A stretch of DNA of 64,000 nt. Origin: Rathayibacter iranicus NCPPB 2253 = VKM Ac-1602 (GTDB lineage Bacteria; Actinomycetota; Actinomycetes; Actinomycetales; Microbacteriaceae). Within the stretch, counting starts at the first letter, position 1. The number at the start of each line of letters is the position of its first letter. Positions 28,498 through 37,913 of the stretch are shown here, in pieces. The stretch is from contig NZ_QGDV01000006.1 in the NCBI RefSeq assembly GCF_003149025.1, forward strand, positions 62,001-126,000, read 5' to 3'. The notes below the pieces were generated by a model. That model saw nothing but the letters and a program-made list of their open reading frames with translations. It was not told the DNA's origin and did not search any database. Both the position numbers and the translations under genes were made by a program.

Positions 28498-29841
28498 GTG
28501 AGTTCCGCCAGAGTCTTCGTCGCGCGTTTGGCCGGATGCAGCGTTTTCGATCCCGCCGGCGACAGAGTCGGCAAGGTCCGCGACGTTCTCCTGGTCTATC
28601 GGCAGAACGACGCGCCTCGCGTCGTCGGACTCGTTGTCGAGATCCCCGGTCGGCGCCGCGTATTCGTCTCGATCGGGCGGGTGACCAGCATCGGCAGCGG
28701 GCAGATCATCACGACCGGCTTGATCAACGTGCGCCGCTTCGAACAGCGCGGCGGCGAGGTGCGGGTCATCGCCGAACTCCTCGGCCGCCGCGTCAGCTTC
28801 GTCGATGGCTCGGGCGATGCGACGGTCGAAGACGTCGCCATCGAGGAAGCGGCGCCCAGTGAGTGGGAACTGGCACAGCTCTTCGTCCGCCGCCCCAAGA
28901 CCAGCCCCTCCCCCTTCGCCAAAGGCGCGACCGCATTCGCAGGCTGGCGCGAGGTCCGCGAGAGCGTCTCGACGCAGGCGCAGTCGGCCGAGCAGTACGT
29001 TGCCAGCCTCTCCGAACTCAAGCCAGCCGACCTCGCGAGCACTCTCCTCGATCTCCCGCAGCAGCGGATGCTCGAAGTCGCCGGCGAACTCTCGGACGAC
29101 CGCCTGGCGGACGTGCTCGAAGAAATGCCCGAGAGCGAGCAGGTCGAGATCCTCGGTCAGCTCGACGACGACCGCGCCGCCGACGTGCTCGACCAGATGC
29201 AGCCCGACGACGCGGCCGACCTGATCGCGCAGCTCTCGGCCGAGCGCGGCGAGGCGCTGCTCGAACTGATGGAGCCGGAGGAGGCGGACGACGTCCGCAT
29301 GCTCCTCAGCTACGCGCCGGAGTCAGCGGGCGGCCTGATGACCACCGAACCCATCATCGTCTCGGCCGAGGCGACCGTCGCCGAGGGGCTCGCGCTCATC
29401 CGACGGCATGAACTCGCGCCCGCGCTGGGAGCCGCCGTCTGCGTCACCCTGCCGCCCTACGAGCCGCCGACCGGCCGCTTCCTCGGCATGGTGCACTTCC
29501 AGCGGATGCTCCGCTATCCGCCGCACGAACGCCTCGGCACCCTCCTCGACGCGAGCATGGATCCGATCACCCCCGAGACCTCCGCCGCCGAGGTCGCGCG
29601 CATCCTCGCGAGCTACAACCTCGTCTCGGTCCCCGTCGTGGACGCCGCTCACCGCCTCGTCGGAGTGGTGACCATCGACGACGTGCTCGACTACCTCCTC
29701 CCCGACGACTGGCGCAGCCACGGCGACGACGACGAACCGCGGACACCGGTCAATACGGCGACGCACGGCATCCCGCTCGCGCCGCCAGCGGTGGCCGCGA
29801 CAAGGAGAGCACGACGAGGACTTAGAGGTGCGCGTGGCTAG
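28498..29841 (+). CDS. Soluble MgtE N-domain/CBS protein with PRC-barrel-like start
   Basis: 447 residues from GTG 28498. The first ~80 residues look like a PRC-barrel (CSVFDPAGDRVGKVRDVLLVY). Then comes the superhelical MgtE-N domain with repeated ADVLEEMPESEQVEIL/ADVLDQMQPDDAADLI/LLELMEPEEADDV units (~180-270), followed by two CBS motifs (~285-410, SAGGLMTTEPIIV, VVDAAHRLVGVVTIDDVLDYLL). The five-helix magnesium channel of true MgtE is missing, so it cannot be a transporter alone. It may sense magnesium or nucleotides and act on a partner, possibly the DUF1003 membrane protein that overlaps its 3' end. Confidence 0.88.
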   Translation: MSSARVFVARLAGCSVFDPAGDRVGKVRDVLLVYRQNDAPRVVGLVVEIPGRRRVFVSIGRVTSIGSGQIITTGLINVRRFEQRGGEVRVIAELLGRRVSFVDGSGDATVEDVAIEEAAPSEWELAQLFVRRPKTSPSPFAKGATAFAGWREVRESVSTQAQSAEQYVASLSELKPADLASTLLDLPQQRMLEVAGELSDDRLADVLEEMPESEQVEILGQLDDDRAADVLDQMQPDDAADLIAQLSAERGEALLELMEPEEADDVRMLLSYAPESAGGLMTTEPIIVSAEATVAEGLALIRRHELAPALGAAVCVTLPPYEPPTGRFLGMVHFQRMLRYPPHERLGTLLDASMDPITPETSAAEVARILASYNLVSVPVVDAAHRLVGVVTIDDVLDYLLPDDWRSHGDDDEPRTPVNTATHGIPLAPPAVAATRRARRGLRGARG

Positions 29842-30358
29842 GGACCGCAAGCAGGATCGCCGACTCGACGCGCCGAAGGGCCTGCGCACCCGGGTGCTCT
29901 CGCGCCGCAACCGCCAGAGCAGCGACCGCTTCGGCAGGCTCACGGAGTCGTTCGCTCGCGGAATGGGCACCCCGTGGTTCCTGGTCGGGATGACGATTTT
30001 CTGCGTCTTTTGGCTCATGTTCAACACCTACGGACCGGACGACGCGCGCTTTGACTCGCAAGCGCTCGGCTTCACGGTCCTGACGCTGATCCTGTCGCTG
30101 CAAGCGTCCTACGCCGCCCCGCTGCTGTTGCTCGCTCAAAACCGACAGGACGACCGCGACCGCGTGCAGATCGAGCAGGATCGCCAACGCGCCGAACGCA
30201 ACCTCGCCGACACCGAGTACCTCGCGCGGGAGGTCGTGGCGCTCCGTCTGGCGATCCGCGACATGGCCAGTAAGGACTTCATCCGCTCGGAGCTGCGCGG
30301 CCTGCTCGAGGAGCTGGAGAAGGATCGCGCCCAGGAGCCTGAGCGCCGCGATGCCTGA
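29834..30358 (+). CDS. DUF1003 membrane protein
   Basis: 174 residues from GTG 29834 (MARDRKQDRRLDAPKG), with GTG 29828 as an alternative two codons upstream. It has a basic start, then the DUF1003 core FGRLTESFARGMGTPWFLVG with two membrane helices (~45-65, ~80-100), the conserved LLLLAQNRQDDRDRVQIEQD and a C-terminal coiled coil. The function of the family is not known. It overlaps the MgtE-N gene upstream and the Mrp gene downstream, a conserved actinobacterial trio. Confidence 0.9.
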   Translation: MARDRKQDRRLDAPKGLRTRVLSRRNRQSSDRFGRLTESFARGMGTPWFLVGMTIFCVFWLMFNTYGPDDARFDSQALGFTVLTLILSLQASYAAPLLLLAQNRQDDRDRVQIEQDRQRAERNLADTEYLAREVVALRLAIRDMASKDFIRSELRGLLEELEKDRAQEPERRDA

Positions 30359-31496
30359 ACTCGCCGCTCTCGAGGCGGCAGTGCGCGCAGCACTCGCGCG
30401 CGTGGCCGACCCCGAGATCCGCACGCCGATCACCGAGCTCGACATGGTGGAGTCTGTGACGGCGTCGGACGACGGTGCTGTACGCGTCGCCATCTGCTTG
30501 ACGATCGTCGGCTGCCCGGCCGCCTCGGCAATCGAGCGCGACGTCCGGGAGGCCACCGCGGCAGTGCGCGGGGTGACCTCGGTGGACGTGGTGGTCGGCG
30601 TGATGACACCGGCGCAGCGGACTGCGCTCACCGAGCGCCTGCAGGGGGGCCGGCGCGCCATGCCCTTCGGCCCCGACTCGCTGACCCGCGTATACGCCGT
30701 AACCAGCGGCAAAGGCGGCGTCGGCAAGTCCACCGTCACCGCCAACCTCGCGGTCGCCCTCGCCCGCCGCGGCCTGGCGGTCGGGCTGGTCGATGCCGAC
30801 GTGCACGGCTTCTCGATCCCGGGGCTGTTGGGCCTGATGCACGACGGACGTGTCGCGGGCCCGACCCGGGTGGGTGAACTGATGCTCCCGCCCGTCGCGC
30901 ACGGCGTGAAGGTGATCTCCATCGGGATGTTCCTCGAGGGCGACACCCGAGGCGCCGCCGTCTCGTGGCGCGGCCCCATGCTGCACCGTACGATCTCGCA
31001 GTTCCTCACCGACGTGTACTTCGGCGATCTCGACGTCCTCCTGCTCGACCTGCCCCCCGGTACCGGGGACGTCGCCATCTCGATCGGGCAGCTGCTCCCC
31101 CACGCCGAGGTTCTGATCGTGACTACCCCGCAACCGGCCGCGGCCGACGTTGCGGAACGAAGCGGAGCCCTCGCACGTCAGTCCGGTCAGCGCATCATCG
31201 GAGTCGTCGAGAACATGTCGGGGCTGCTGCAGGCCGACGGTTCGGTGCTCGACCTCTTCGGCAGCGGCGGTGGAGCCGAGGTGGCCCGACGATTGAGTGC
31301 ATCGGGAGAGACGGTTCCGCTCCTGGCCTCGCTGCCGATCAGCGTGGCGCTCCGATCCGGCGGTGACGACGGGATCCCCGTCGTGGTCAGCGATCCCGCG
31401 GATCCGGCCGCTCAGGCGATCGATGAGCTGGCCACAACTCTTGCCGCAAGGCCCCGTGGACTCACGGGCAAGCGACTGCCGATCGCGCGCGGCTGA
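30351..31496 (+). CDS. mrp: Mrp/ApbC-family P-loop ATPase, iron-sulfur carrier
   Basis: 381 residues. The N-terminal MIP18/PaaD-like domain (~1-100, VADPEIRTPITELDMVE) is followed by the ParA/Mrp ATPase with deviant Walker A TSGKGGVGKSTVTANLA (~118), the DADVHGFSIPGLLG switch and the LLLDLPPGTGD motif. Mrp proteins bind and transfer iron-sulfur clusters. The usual CxxC near the C-terminus is not evident, which is worth checking against close homologues. It overlaps the DUF1003 gene by eight bases. Confidence 0.9.
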   Translation: MPELAALEAAVRAALARVADPEIRTPITELDMVESVTASDDGAVRVAICLTIVGCPAASAIERDVREATAAVRGVTSVDVVVGVMTPAQRTALTERLQGGRRAMPFGPDSLTRVYAVTSGKGGVGKSTVTANLAVALARRGLAVGLVDADVHGFSIPGLLGLMHDGRVAGPTRVGELMLPPVAHGVKVISIGMFLEGDTRGAAVSWRGPMLHRTISQFLTDVYFGDLDVLLLDLPPGTGDVAISIGQLLPHAEVLIVTTPQPAAADVAERSGALARQSGQRIIGVVENMSGLLQADGSVLDLFGSGGGAEVARRLSASGETVPLLASLPISVALRSGGDDGIPVVVSDPADPAAQAIDELATTLAARPRGLTGKRLPIARG

Positions 31497-31515
31497 GTCT
31501 CACGGGACGTGGAAC

Positions 31516-31932
31516 TCAAGTGGCTTCGGAATCAATAGGCGGCGGGGGCACGTTCGCGAGCGAGCCCGCTCCGACGGAGCGCTGCATCGTGGTGTAGTAG
31601 CTGTCCTGCGCCGCGCCAGTGCCGCCGGGCGAGACCGGGGCCGCGACCGTCGAGGGTGGTTTGACGGCCGGCGTCGGCTCGTCATCGAGGAGGGCGTCAC
31701 GGATGATGCGCCGAGGATCGTACTGTCGCGGATCGAGCTTGCGCCAGTCGACCTCGTTGAACTCGTCGCCCATCTCGTCCTTGACGCGTTCGCGTGCCTG
31801 CGAGGCGAATCCGCGAACCCTGCGCACGAGCTGCCCGAGCTGGGCTGCGTAGTACGGAAGGCGATCTGGCCCCAGCACGAAGACGGCGATGACGCCGATG
31901 ATGAGGAGCTTGTCGAACGTCAAACCGAACAC
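31516..31932 (-). CDS. tatB: Sec-independent protein translocase subunit TatB
   Basis: 138 residues from GTG 31932 (MFGLTFDKLLIIGVIAVFVL). It has the TatA/B signature: one N-terminal membrane helix, then the glycine-proline hinge VLGPDRLP and an amphipathic helix YYAAQLGQLVRRVRGFASQ. A long hydrophilic tail distinguishes TatB from TatA. It recognises twin-arginine substrates in the membrane; EfeB and the lyase-like protein in this window are likely substrates. A perfect 8-bp GC hairpin (31948-31967) lies just upstream of the start. Confidence 0.88.
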   Translation of the reverse strand: MFGLTFDKLLIIGVIAVFVLGPDRLPYYAAQLGQLVRRVRGFASQARERVKDEMGDEFNEVDWRKLDPRQYDPRRIIRDALLDDEPTPAVKPPSTVAAPVSPGGTGAAQDSYYTTMQRSVGAGSLANVPPPPIDSEAT

Positions 31933-32039
31933 GAGGACAACACTAACCCGCCGCGCCTGCGCGGCGGAGCCCGCGCGCCACCGTAGCCTGACCGTGCCGC
32001 ACGCGACCCGTCCGGCGCACCGATCAGAGGAGCCCACCT

Positions 32040-32672
32040 GTGTCCGATAAGGATGCCAACTGGAAGTACGCCGAGGACGCGATCGTCGAGTCAGAGGCCA
32101 TCGCCTCGGCCCGCCGGCTCTCGGTCGAGCTGGGCATCGATGCCGTCTCTCCTTCGATCGGCGCGCAATCGGCGCTGGTCGCCGCCGCCGCGCGCGCGAC
32201 ATCGATCATCGAGATCGGCACCGGTACCGGAGTGAGCGGCCTGTGGCTCCTCGATGGCGCGCCGGAGGCGATGCTCACCTCCATCGACTCGGAGGCGGTG
32301 CACCAGCAGCACGCACGCGCCCAGTTCCACGAGGCGGGAATCTCGCCTGGCCGCCTCCGCCTCATCCCGGGCCGCGCCCTCGAGGTGCTCCCGAGGATGA
32401 ACGAGAACTCCTACGACATCGTCTTCGTCGACGGCGACCCGCTCCAGGTCATCGAAAACGTCGAGCATGCGCTGCGCATGGTTCGACCGGGCGGAACCGT
32501 CCTCATTCCGCACGCCCTCTGGCGCGGTCGTGTAGCCAATCCCGCGCAGCGCGACGAGAGCGCGACCGCCTTCCGCACTCTGGTCGCCGAGGTCTGCGCC
32601 TCGCCCGCCGTGGTCAGCGTGCTCTCGCCTATCGGCGACGGCCTGCTGCAGGCCAACAAACGCCGCGCCTGA
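32040..32672 (+). CDS. SAM-dependent O-methyltransferase
   Basis: 210 residues from GTG 32040. The class I fold has motif I in IIEIGTGTGVSGLWLL (~60), LTSIDSE at the acidic loop and DIVFVDGDPLQVIENV (motif with the metal-linked Asp) near 130, as in the COMT/Rv0187-like family. The methyl acceptor is unknown. It is divergent from tatB and followed by a hairpin terminator. Confidence 0.9.
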   Translation: MSDKDANWKYAEDAIVESEAIASARRLSVELGIDAVSPSIGAQSALVAAAARATSIIEIGTGTGVSGLWLLDGAPEAMLTSIDSEAVHQQHARAQFHEAGISPGRLRLIPGRALEVLPRMNENSYDIVFVDGDPLQVIENVEHALRMVRPGGTVLIPHALWRGRVANPAQRDESATAFRTLVAEVCASPAVVSVLSPIGDGLLQANKRRA

Positions 32673-32721
32673 CCCGTCGGCGGAACGAGCCACGCGACAC
32701 GGCCGACTTCCACGAATGAGG

Positions 32722-32754
32722 GAACGCCCGCCGCACGGTGCGCGACGGGCGTTC
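32722..32754. terminator. Bidirectional hairpin between convergent genes
   Basis: Arms GAACGCCCG (32722-32730) and CGGGCGTTC (32746-32754) enclose a 15-base loop. It lies between the 3' ends of the methyltransferase gene and the DUF3117 gene, so it can stop both transcripts. Confidence 0.75.
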
Positions 32755-32767
32755 TCGACGGTGCGAT

Positions 32768-32941
32768 TCAGGCGGGAGACACCACCGACGCGAGCGCATC
32801 GTGCAGCTCTTTCGCCTCTGCATCGTTGACTGAGACGACGAGGCGTCCGCCTCCTTCGAGCGGAACACGCACGACGATGAGTCGCCCCTCCTTAACAGCC
32901 TCCATCGGTCCGTCTCCGGTCCTCGGCTTCATGGCCGCCAT
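32768..32941 (-). CDS. DUF3117 small protein
   Basis: A 57-residue protein, MAAMKPRTGDGPMEAVKEG at the start and ASVVSPA at the end, with the conserved core GRLIVVRVPLEGGGRLVVSV and NDAEAKELHDAL. DUF3117 is a near-universal actinobacterial small protein of unknown function. AAAGGGG lies about 7 bases upstream of the start. It is easily missed because of its size. It stands alone between the methyltransferase and the membrane glycosyltransferases. Confidence 0.93.
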   Translation of the reverse strand: MAAMKPRTGDGPMEAVKEGRLIVVRVPLEGGGRLVVSVNDAEAKELHDALASVVSPA

Positions 32942-33030
32942 AGAGTTCCCCTTTCGTGACGTATGCCTCTTATTATCCCGTATCCGCGGAGTCGTTCAGA
33001 ACCGCGAGGTGAGCCGACCTGCCCACGGCA

Positions 33031-34275
33031 TCACGGCGGAGTCCAGTCGCCGGGCGTGAAGACCCAGCACAGCAGCAGCCAGGCGACCTGACCGACGATC
33101 GACGCCGCCACGACGAACACCCGGAAGAGAGCCGATCGCGGTACAGCGAGCGCACCTGCTAGCGGGAACATCGGCATCAGGATGCGGAAGGTGCTCGACT
33201 GCGGGTAGAAGAAGGCGAAGAGGTAGATCGCGTAACCACTCACCCACAGGCGCGAAAAGATGTCGAGACTCCGCGTGGCTCGGGACAGCAGGACGACGAG
33301 GAATCCGAGCACCACGATGACGGTGACGCCCATGCCGACGATCGGCGAGCCGAACCACAGGTCGCCCCACCAGGCTCCGCCGGCGAACCACGAGGTAAAG
33401 GGGATGAGGTCGTGTTTACCGAGGAACACAGCGCGCCAGGCGAGTTCGGTGTCGGTGTAGGCGCTCGGGGAGCCGGTGACCGCCCAGGCGATGAGGAGCC
33501 AGGCGAAGCCCACCGCGAGACCCCAGACCGTCAGGGCGACCACGGGAATGCACTCCGAGCGGGGAAACGTCTCGGTTCCGCGGACGTGCCGCCAGACCCG
33601 GTAAAGGAAGTAGAGGCCCATCATCGCCGCGATGGCGAGACCGCTCGGGCGCAGCAACGCGAGAACGAGCACGACGGGGAAGGCCCAAGCCCACCGGCGC
33701 CGTAGCAGAAGCAGAAGCAGAACGGCCGTCAGAAGGATCGCGGCTGACTCGGCGTACCCGATCTGCAGGATCGGCGACGTGGGAGCGACGCAGAAGAAGA
33801 CGATGCCCATCAGCGCTTGGCTCTCGCTGAGCGAGACGCTGAGCAGGCGGTAGATCACCAGGCAAGCGGCCGCGCTGCACAGAACCGCGACCAGCACCGC
33901 GGCGCTCGACCAATCAAGGCCAGTGACGGACATGAGACCGCGGACCGTGAAGGGGTAGACCGGCATGAATGCCCACGGGTTTTGTTCGACCCCGCCTGAG
34001 GGCGAGAGCGGCAGCACCGACGGGTAGCCGGTCATGCCAATCCTCTTATACCACGCGCTGTCCCACGTCGTCGCGAAGCGGACGTAGATGTCGCGCAGGT
34101 CCGTCGACTCCCCCGACAGGGGTGTGAGGCGGAGCATGATTGCGGTCGTGATCACGCGGGATACCGCGAAGATCGCGAGCACTCGGATCCACCAGGGCAG
34201 TGCCCCCAGCCACCTCCAGAGCGAGCGCGCACCGGCAGTCTCTGTTGGCCGCGTCACAATCTCAGCGGCACTCAC
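33031..34275 (-). CDS. Polytopic membrane glycosyltransferase, PIG-V/GT39-like
   Basis: 414 residues from GTG 34275 (MSAAEIVTRPTETAG), chosen because the upstream paralogue starts the same way; 34368 is an alternative. It has about ten membrane helices. Near the N-terminus, FATTWDSAWYKRIGMTGYP carries the acidic residue expected in the first external loop of GT-C mannosyltransferases, and WAFMPVYPFTVRGLM follows. VAPTSPILQIGYAES is conserved with PIG-V-like proteins. It probably uses a polyprenyl-phosphate sugar outside the membrane. It is a tandem duplicate of the gene at 34532. Confidence 0.82.
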   Translation of the reverse strand: MSAAEIVTRPTETAGARSLWRWLGALPWWIRVLAIFAVSRVITTAIMLRLTPLSGESTDLRDIYVRFATTWDSAWYKRIGMTGYPSVLPLSPSGGVEQNPWAFMPVYPFTVRGLMSVTGLDWSSAAVLVAVLCSAAACLVIYRLLSVSLSESQALMGIVFFCVAPTSPILQIGYAESAAILLTAVLLLLLLRRRWAWAFPVVLVLALLRPSGLAIAAMMGLYFLYRVWRHVRGTETFPRSECIPVVALTVWGLAVGFAWLLIAWAVTGSPSAYTDTELAWRAVFLGKHDLIPFTSWFAGGAWWGDLWFGSPIVGMGVTVIVVLGFLVVLLSRATRSLDIFSRLWVSGYAIYLFAFFYPQSSTFRILMPMFPLAGALAVPRSALFRVFVVAASIVGQVAWLLLCWVFTPGDWTPP

Positions 34276-34531
34276 GCGGAGAGCCAGCAGCGCACCGAGC
34301 CATGGACGTACGGACCGGCCACAGAACGGGGATCGGACGATCGGATCAACCTTTGAAGGAACGACCATCGTCGTCGCGGCTCACCGGCTGGTGTGAGGAG
34401 ACACATTGAATTTACTGTACCCGCGTGAGAGAGGAGGAAGCCGCCGCGGATTGCCCCCCATCCGAGCGTAGCCCCAGGGAGCGAGCCACCGACCATCCCT
34501 TCGCCGGTGGAGGAGCCGCGTCCGCGAGGGA

Positions 34532-35749
34532 TCACGGTGGTGTCCAGTCGGAGCCGTTGACCGCCCAGCAGATCGAGATCCAGGCGATCTGACCGCCGAT
34601 CCCGAGCAGGACCGAGAAGACCCGAAATACCGGGGAGCGCGGCACGGCAAGCGCTCCCACGAGCGGGAACATCGGCGCGAGCAGGCGGAACGTGCTCGAC
34701 TGAGGGAAGAAGAACGCGAACAGGTACACCCCGTATCCGGCGATCCAGACGCGGCTGAAAAGGTCGAGGCGCCTCGTCCACGGTGCCGCGAGGATCGCGA
34801 TGAAAACTGCCACGAGCAGCCCGACCACCATCATCCCGAATACCGGCTCGCCGAACCACCACAAGCCCCACCAGGTGCCGCCCTGAAACCACGGGGTGAA
34901 CGGGAAAAGCTCCTGGTAGCCGATGTACACCGAGCGCCAGGCAAGTTCGGTGTCGGTGTAAGCAGTCATCGATCCCGTCACGGCCCAGGCGATGACCGGC
35001 CAGAGGAGGCCCACGACCAGCCCCCAGGCGGTCAGCAGGACAGCGGGCAGCCATTGACTCCGCGGGAACGGCGTGCTCGAGCGACGCAGGACCCGAACCA
35101 CGACGTACAGACCCAGGGCGGCGGCGAAGGCAAGGCCACTCGGCCGGGTGAGGCCGAGCAGGAGCACGACGGGAACAGCGAACAGCCAGTGCCCTGTAAC
35201 AAGCAGCAGCAGCAGGATCGCGGTCAGCATCATCGCCATCGACTCCGCATAGCCGAGCTGCAGGAGCGGCGACGTCGGCGCCACGCAGAAGAACAGAACG
35301 GCGACCAGCGACTGCGACCCACTGAGGGAGTGCCGGAGTAGGCGGAACAGCGCGAGGCAGGCGCCCGCTCCGCAGAGCACCGACACGACAACGGAAGCAG
35401 GTGCCCAAGCGAGACCCGTGGCCTCCATGAGCAGCCGCACCACTCCCGGGTACAGCGGCATGAAAGCCCAGGCATTCTCGGCGACGTGCCCTGCCTGGGT
35501 GATCGGCAGGACCTGCGGATAGCCGCCGACGGCGATGATCTCGTACCAGCGGCTATCCCAGAGCGTGGCGAAAGCCGAATAGGAGGGTGACGGGCCAGTC
35601 CAGGGATTGGCGGCCTGAGCCGCAGCGAACCGCAGCAGGATCACCGTCGTAACGACGCGGGTGGCGAGGTAGACGGAGAGAACCTGCGCCCACCACGGGA
35701 TCCGCCGGAGAACGGAGCCCCGCGGCGCAACGGCCGTGGTGGCGCTCAT
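34532..35749 (-). CDS. Polytopic membrane glycosyltransferase, PIG-V/GT39-like (paralogue)
   Basis: 405 residues sharing the full architecture of its neighbour: [65 protein letters not shown] and the end [17 protein letters not shown]...GSDWTPP. The start overlaps the dapE stop as ATGA, so it is co-transcribed with dapE. A 256-base gap to the second copy includes no gene. The acceptor is unknown; envelope lipoglycan or protein mannosylation are possible. Confidence 0.82.
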   Translation of the reverse strand: MSATTAVAPRGSVLRRIPWWAQVLSVYLATRVVTTVILLRFAAAQAANPWTGPSPSYSAFATLWDSRWYEIIAVGGYPQVLPITQAGHVAENAWAFMPLYPGVVRLLMEATGLAWAPASVVVSVLCGAGACLALFRLLRHSLSGSQSLVAVLFFCVAPTSPLLQLGYAESMAMMLTAILLLLLVTGHWLFAVPVVLLLGLTRPSGLAFAAALGLYVVVRVLRRSSTPFPRSQWLPAVLLTAWGLVVGLLWPVIAWAVTGSMTAYTDTELAWRSVYIGYQELFPFTPWFQGGTWWGLWWFGEPVFGMMVVGLLVAVFIAILAAPWTRRLDLFSRVWIAGYGVYLFAFFFPQSSTFRLLAPMFPLVGALAVPRSPVFRVFSVLLGIGGQIAWISICWAVNGSDWTPP

Positions 35750-36843
35750 GCGGACACGGAGAGCCAGCGGCGCAGTCCCGCGGCGCAGTCCGTGATCTCG
35801 TCAACGGCCACCCGCTCGTCGTCAGCATGGGCGCGGAGGGGATCGCCGGGTCCGTAGTTGACGGCCGGGATGCCCATCGCCGAGAAGCGGGCGACGTCGG
35901 TCCAGCCGTACTTCGGCTTGACCGCGGCCCCGACGGCAGTCAGGAAGGCGCGGGCGAGCGGGGCGTCGAGGCCGGGGCGGGCCCCCTCCGCTAGATCAGC
36001 GACCTCGACCTCGAAGCCGTCGAAGAGCTCGCGGATGTGCGCGACGGCTTCCTCGCCGGTGCGGTCAGGCGCGAAACGGTAGTTCACTTGCACGATGCAG
36101 AGGTCCGGGATGACGTTGCCGGCGACTCCGCCCGAGATGCGAACAGCATTGACGCCCTCACGGTAGATCAGACCTTCGACCTCGACCTCGCGCGGCTCGT
36201 AGGCCGCGAGGCGCTCGAGGGCGGGAGCCACCGCGTGGATGGCGTTCTCGCCGACCCAGCTGCGTGCCGAGTGGGCGCGGAGCCCGCGGGTGACGACGTC
36301 CACGCGGAGGGTGCCGTTGCAGCCGCCCTCGACGTCGCCGTGCGTCGGCTCTCCGAGGACCGCAAAATCGGCGCTGAAGAGATCGGGGCGATGGCGGGAG
36401 AGGCGACCGAGGCCGTTGAGGTCAGAGTCGACTTCTTCGTTGTCATACCACATCCAGGTGATATCAACTGCGGGGTCGACGAGTTCGGCGGCGAGCACGA
36501 GCTGGACGGCGACTCCGGCCTTCATGTCGACCGTGCCGCGGCCGACCAGATAATCGACGCCGTCGATCGTCTCGGCAACCACCGGGAGGTTGCCGTTGAT
36601 CGGCACCGTGTCGAGATGCCCGGCGATCACGACTCGCTGCGGGCGGCCGAGATTCGTCCGGGCGACAATGGTGTCGCCATCCCGAATCACCTCGAGGTGC
36701 TCGTACTGCTCGAGCGCCCACTGGACGGCGTCGGCGATCGCACGCTCGTCGCCCGAGACCGACGGGATGTCGCAGAGCGCTCGGGTGAGGGCGACCGGAT
36801 CGGTGCCGAGATCGAGCGGAGGGGCAGCGGTCGCATCGAACAT
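35746..36843 (-). CDS. dapE: Succinyl-diaminopimelate desuccinylase
   Basis: 365 residues from ATG 36843 ([13 protein letters not shown]). It is an M20-family metallohydrolase with metal ligands in [14 protein letters not shown] (His ~74), [10 protein letters not shown] (Asp) and [10 protein letters not shown] (catalytic Glu pair), and a dimerisation domain starting [16 protein letters not shown]. It releases LL-diaminopimelate. It is divergent from dapD with 45 bases between the start codons and is followed by the two membrane glycosyltransferases. Confidence 0.94.
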   Translation of the reverse strand: MFDATAAPPLDLGTDPVALTRALCDIPSVSGDERAIADAVQWALEQYEHLEVIRDGDTIVARTNLGRPQRVVIAGHLDTVPINGNLPVVAETIDGVDYLVGRGTVDMKAGVAVQLVLAAELVDPAVDITWMWYDNEEVDSDLNGLGRLSRHRPDLFSADFAVLGEPTHGDVEGGCNGTLRVDVVTRGLRAHSARSWVGENAIHAVAPALERLAAYEPREVEVEGLIYREGVNAVRISGGVAGNVIPDLCIVQVNYRFAPDRTGEEAVAHIRELFDGFEVEVADLAEGARPGLDAPLARAFLTAVGAAVKPKYGWTDVARFSAMGIPAVNYGPGDPLRAHADDERVAVDEITDCAAGLRRWLSVSA

Positions 36844-36888
36844 GCGCCCCAGGGTAGCGGCGACATCCTCCGCGATACCCTGAAAGGC

Positions 36889-37869
36889 ATGACCCTTGAT
36901 CCCTCCGGTGACTCCCCCACGCCCGCCTCCGCCTGGGGATACGGACTCGCCACGATCGCCGCAGACGGCACCGTTCTCGACACGTGGTTCCCGGAGCCGC
37001 GTCTCGGCACGATCCCCGCGGGACGGGACCCGTGGATCGTCCCGGCGGAGTTCGAGGCGCAGGCAGGAGAGGACCCGCGGCGCGACGTCCGTATTGACAT
37101 CGTCACCTTGCAGATCGACATCCAGGCGCCCCCTGCCTCCACCTCGGACGCCTACCTGCGCCTGCACCTGCTCTCGCATCTGCTGGTGCGGCCGAACGAG
37201 GTGAATCTCGACGGAGTCTTCGCCCACCTGCCGACCGTCGTCTGGACCAACGCGGGTCCCGTCTCACCGGAGTCGTTCACGCGCCTGCGCCCCTCGCTCC
37301 GGCGCCACGGCATCCAGGCAACCGGCATCGACAAGTTCCCCCGGCTCACTGACTACGTCACTCCCGAGAAGGTGCGGATCGCGGACACCTCGCGCGTTCG
37401 TCTCGGTGCGCATCTCGCGCCGGGCACGACGGTGATGCACGAGGGATTCGTGAACTTCAACGCCGGCACACTCGGCAGCTCGATGGTCGAGGGACGGATC
37501 TCCCAGGGCGTCGTCGTCGGCGACGGCTCGGACATCGGCGGCGGAGCCTCGATCATGGGGACGCTCTCGGGCGGAGGAGTGCAGCGCATCTCGATCGGCG
37601 CACGAGCGCTTCTCGGTGCGAACTCGGGCATCGGCATCTCTCTCGGCGACGACACGGTGGTCGAGGCGGGCCTCTACGTGACGGCGGGCACCAAGGTCGT
37701 GGTGGTCGGAGGTGCTCCGCGTGCCGACGGTGGACCGCAGACGCTCAAGGCCGTGCAGCTCTCTGGCGTGCCGAACCTACTCTTTCGCCGCAATTCGCTG
37801 ACCGGTGCGGTCGAGGTCCTCCCCCGCACCGGTGCCGGCATCGAGCTGAACGCCACCCTCCACGCCTGA
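36889..37869 (+). CDS. dapD: Tetrahydrodipicolinate N-succinyltransferase
   Basis: 326 residues from ATG 36889, with GAAAGG just upstream. The N-terminal domain is the actinobacterial type. The left-handed beta-helix of hexapeptide repeats runs from ~165 to ~275 ([58 protein letters not shown]). It succinylates tetrahydrodipicolinate in lysine and peptidoglycan-precursor synthesis. It is divergent from dapE and so probably shares its control region. Confidence 0.95.
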   Translation: MTLDPSGDSPTPASAWGYGLATIAADGTVLDTWFPEPRLGTIPAGRDPWIVPAEFEAQAGEDPRRDVRIDIVTLQIDIQAPPASTSDAYLRLHLLSHLLVRPNEVNLDGVFAHLPTVVWTNAGPVSPESFTRLRPSLRRHGIQATGIDKFPRLTDYVTPEKVRIADTSRVRLGAHLAPGTTVMHEGFVNFNAGTLGSSMVEGRISQGVVVGDGSDIGGGASIMGTLSGGGVQRISIGARALLGANSGIGISLGDDTVVEAGLYVTAGTKVVVVGGAPRADGGPQTLKAVQLSGVPNLLFRRNSLTGAVEVLPRTGAGIELNATLHA

Positions 37870-37913
37870 CCCTCGGCCCGCCTCGACGCTCGCGGGAGTC
37901 CAGACGGTGGGGA

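Noticed and set aside
36037-36888. Upstream extension of dapD through the dapE region
   Set aside because: The extension is antisense to dapE and lacks family sequence; ATG 36889 with GAAAGG upstream gives the normal DapD start.
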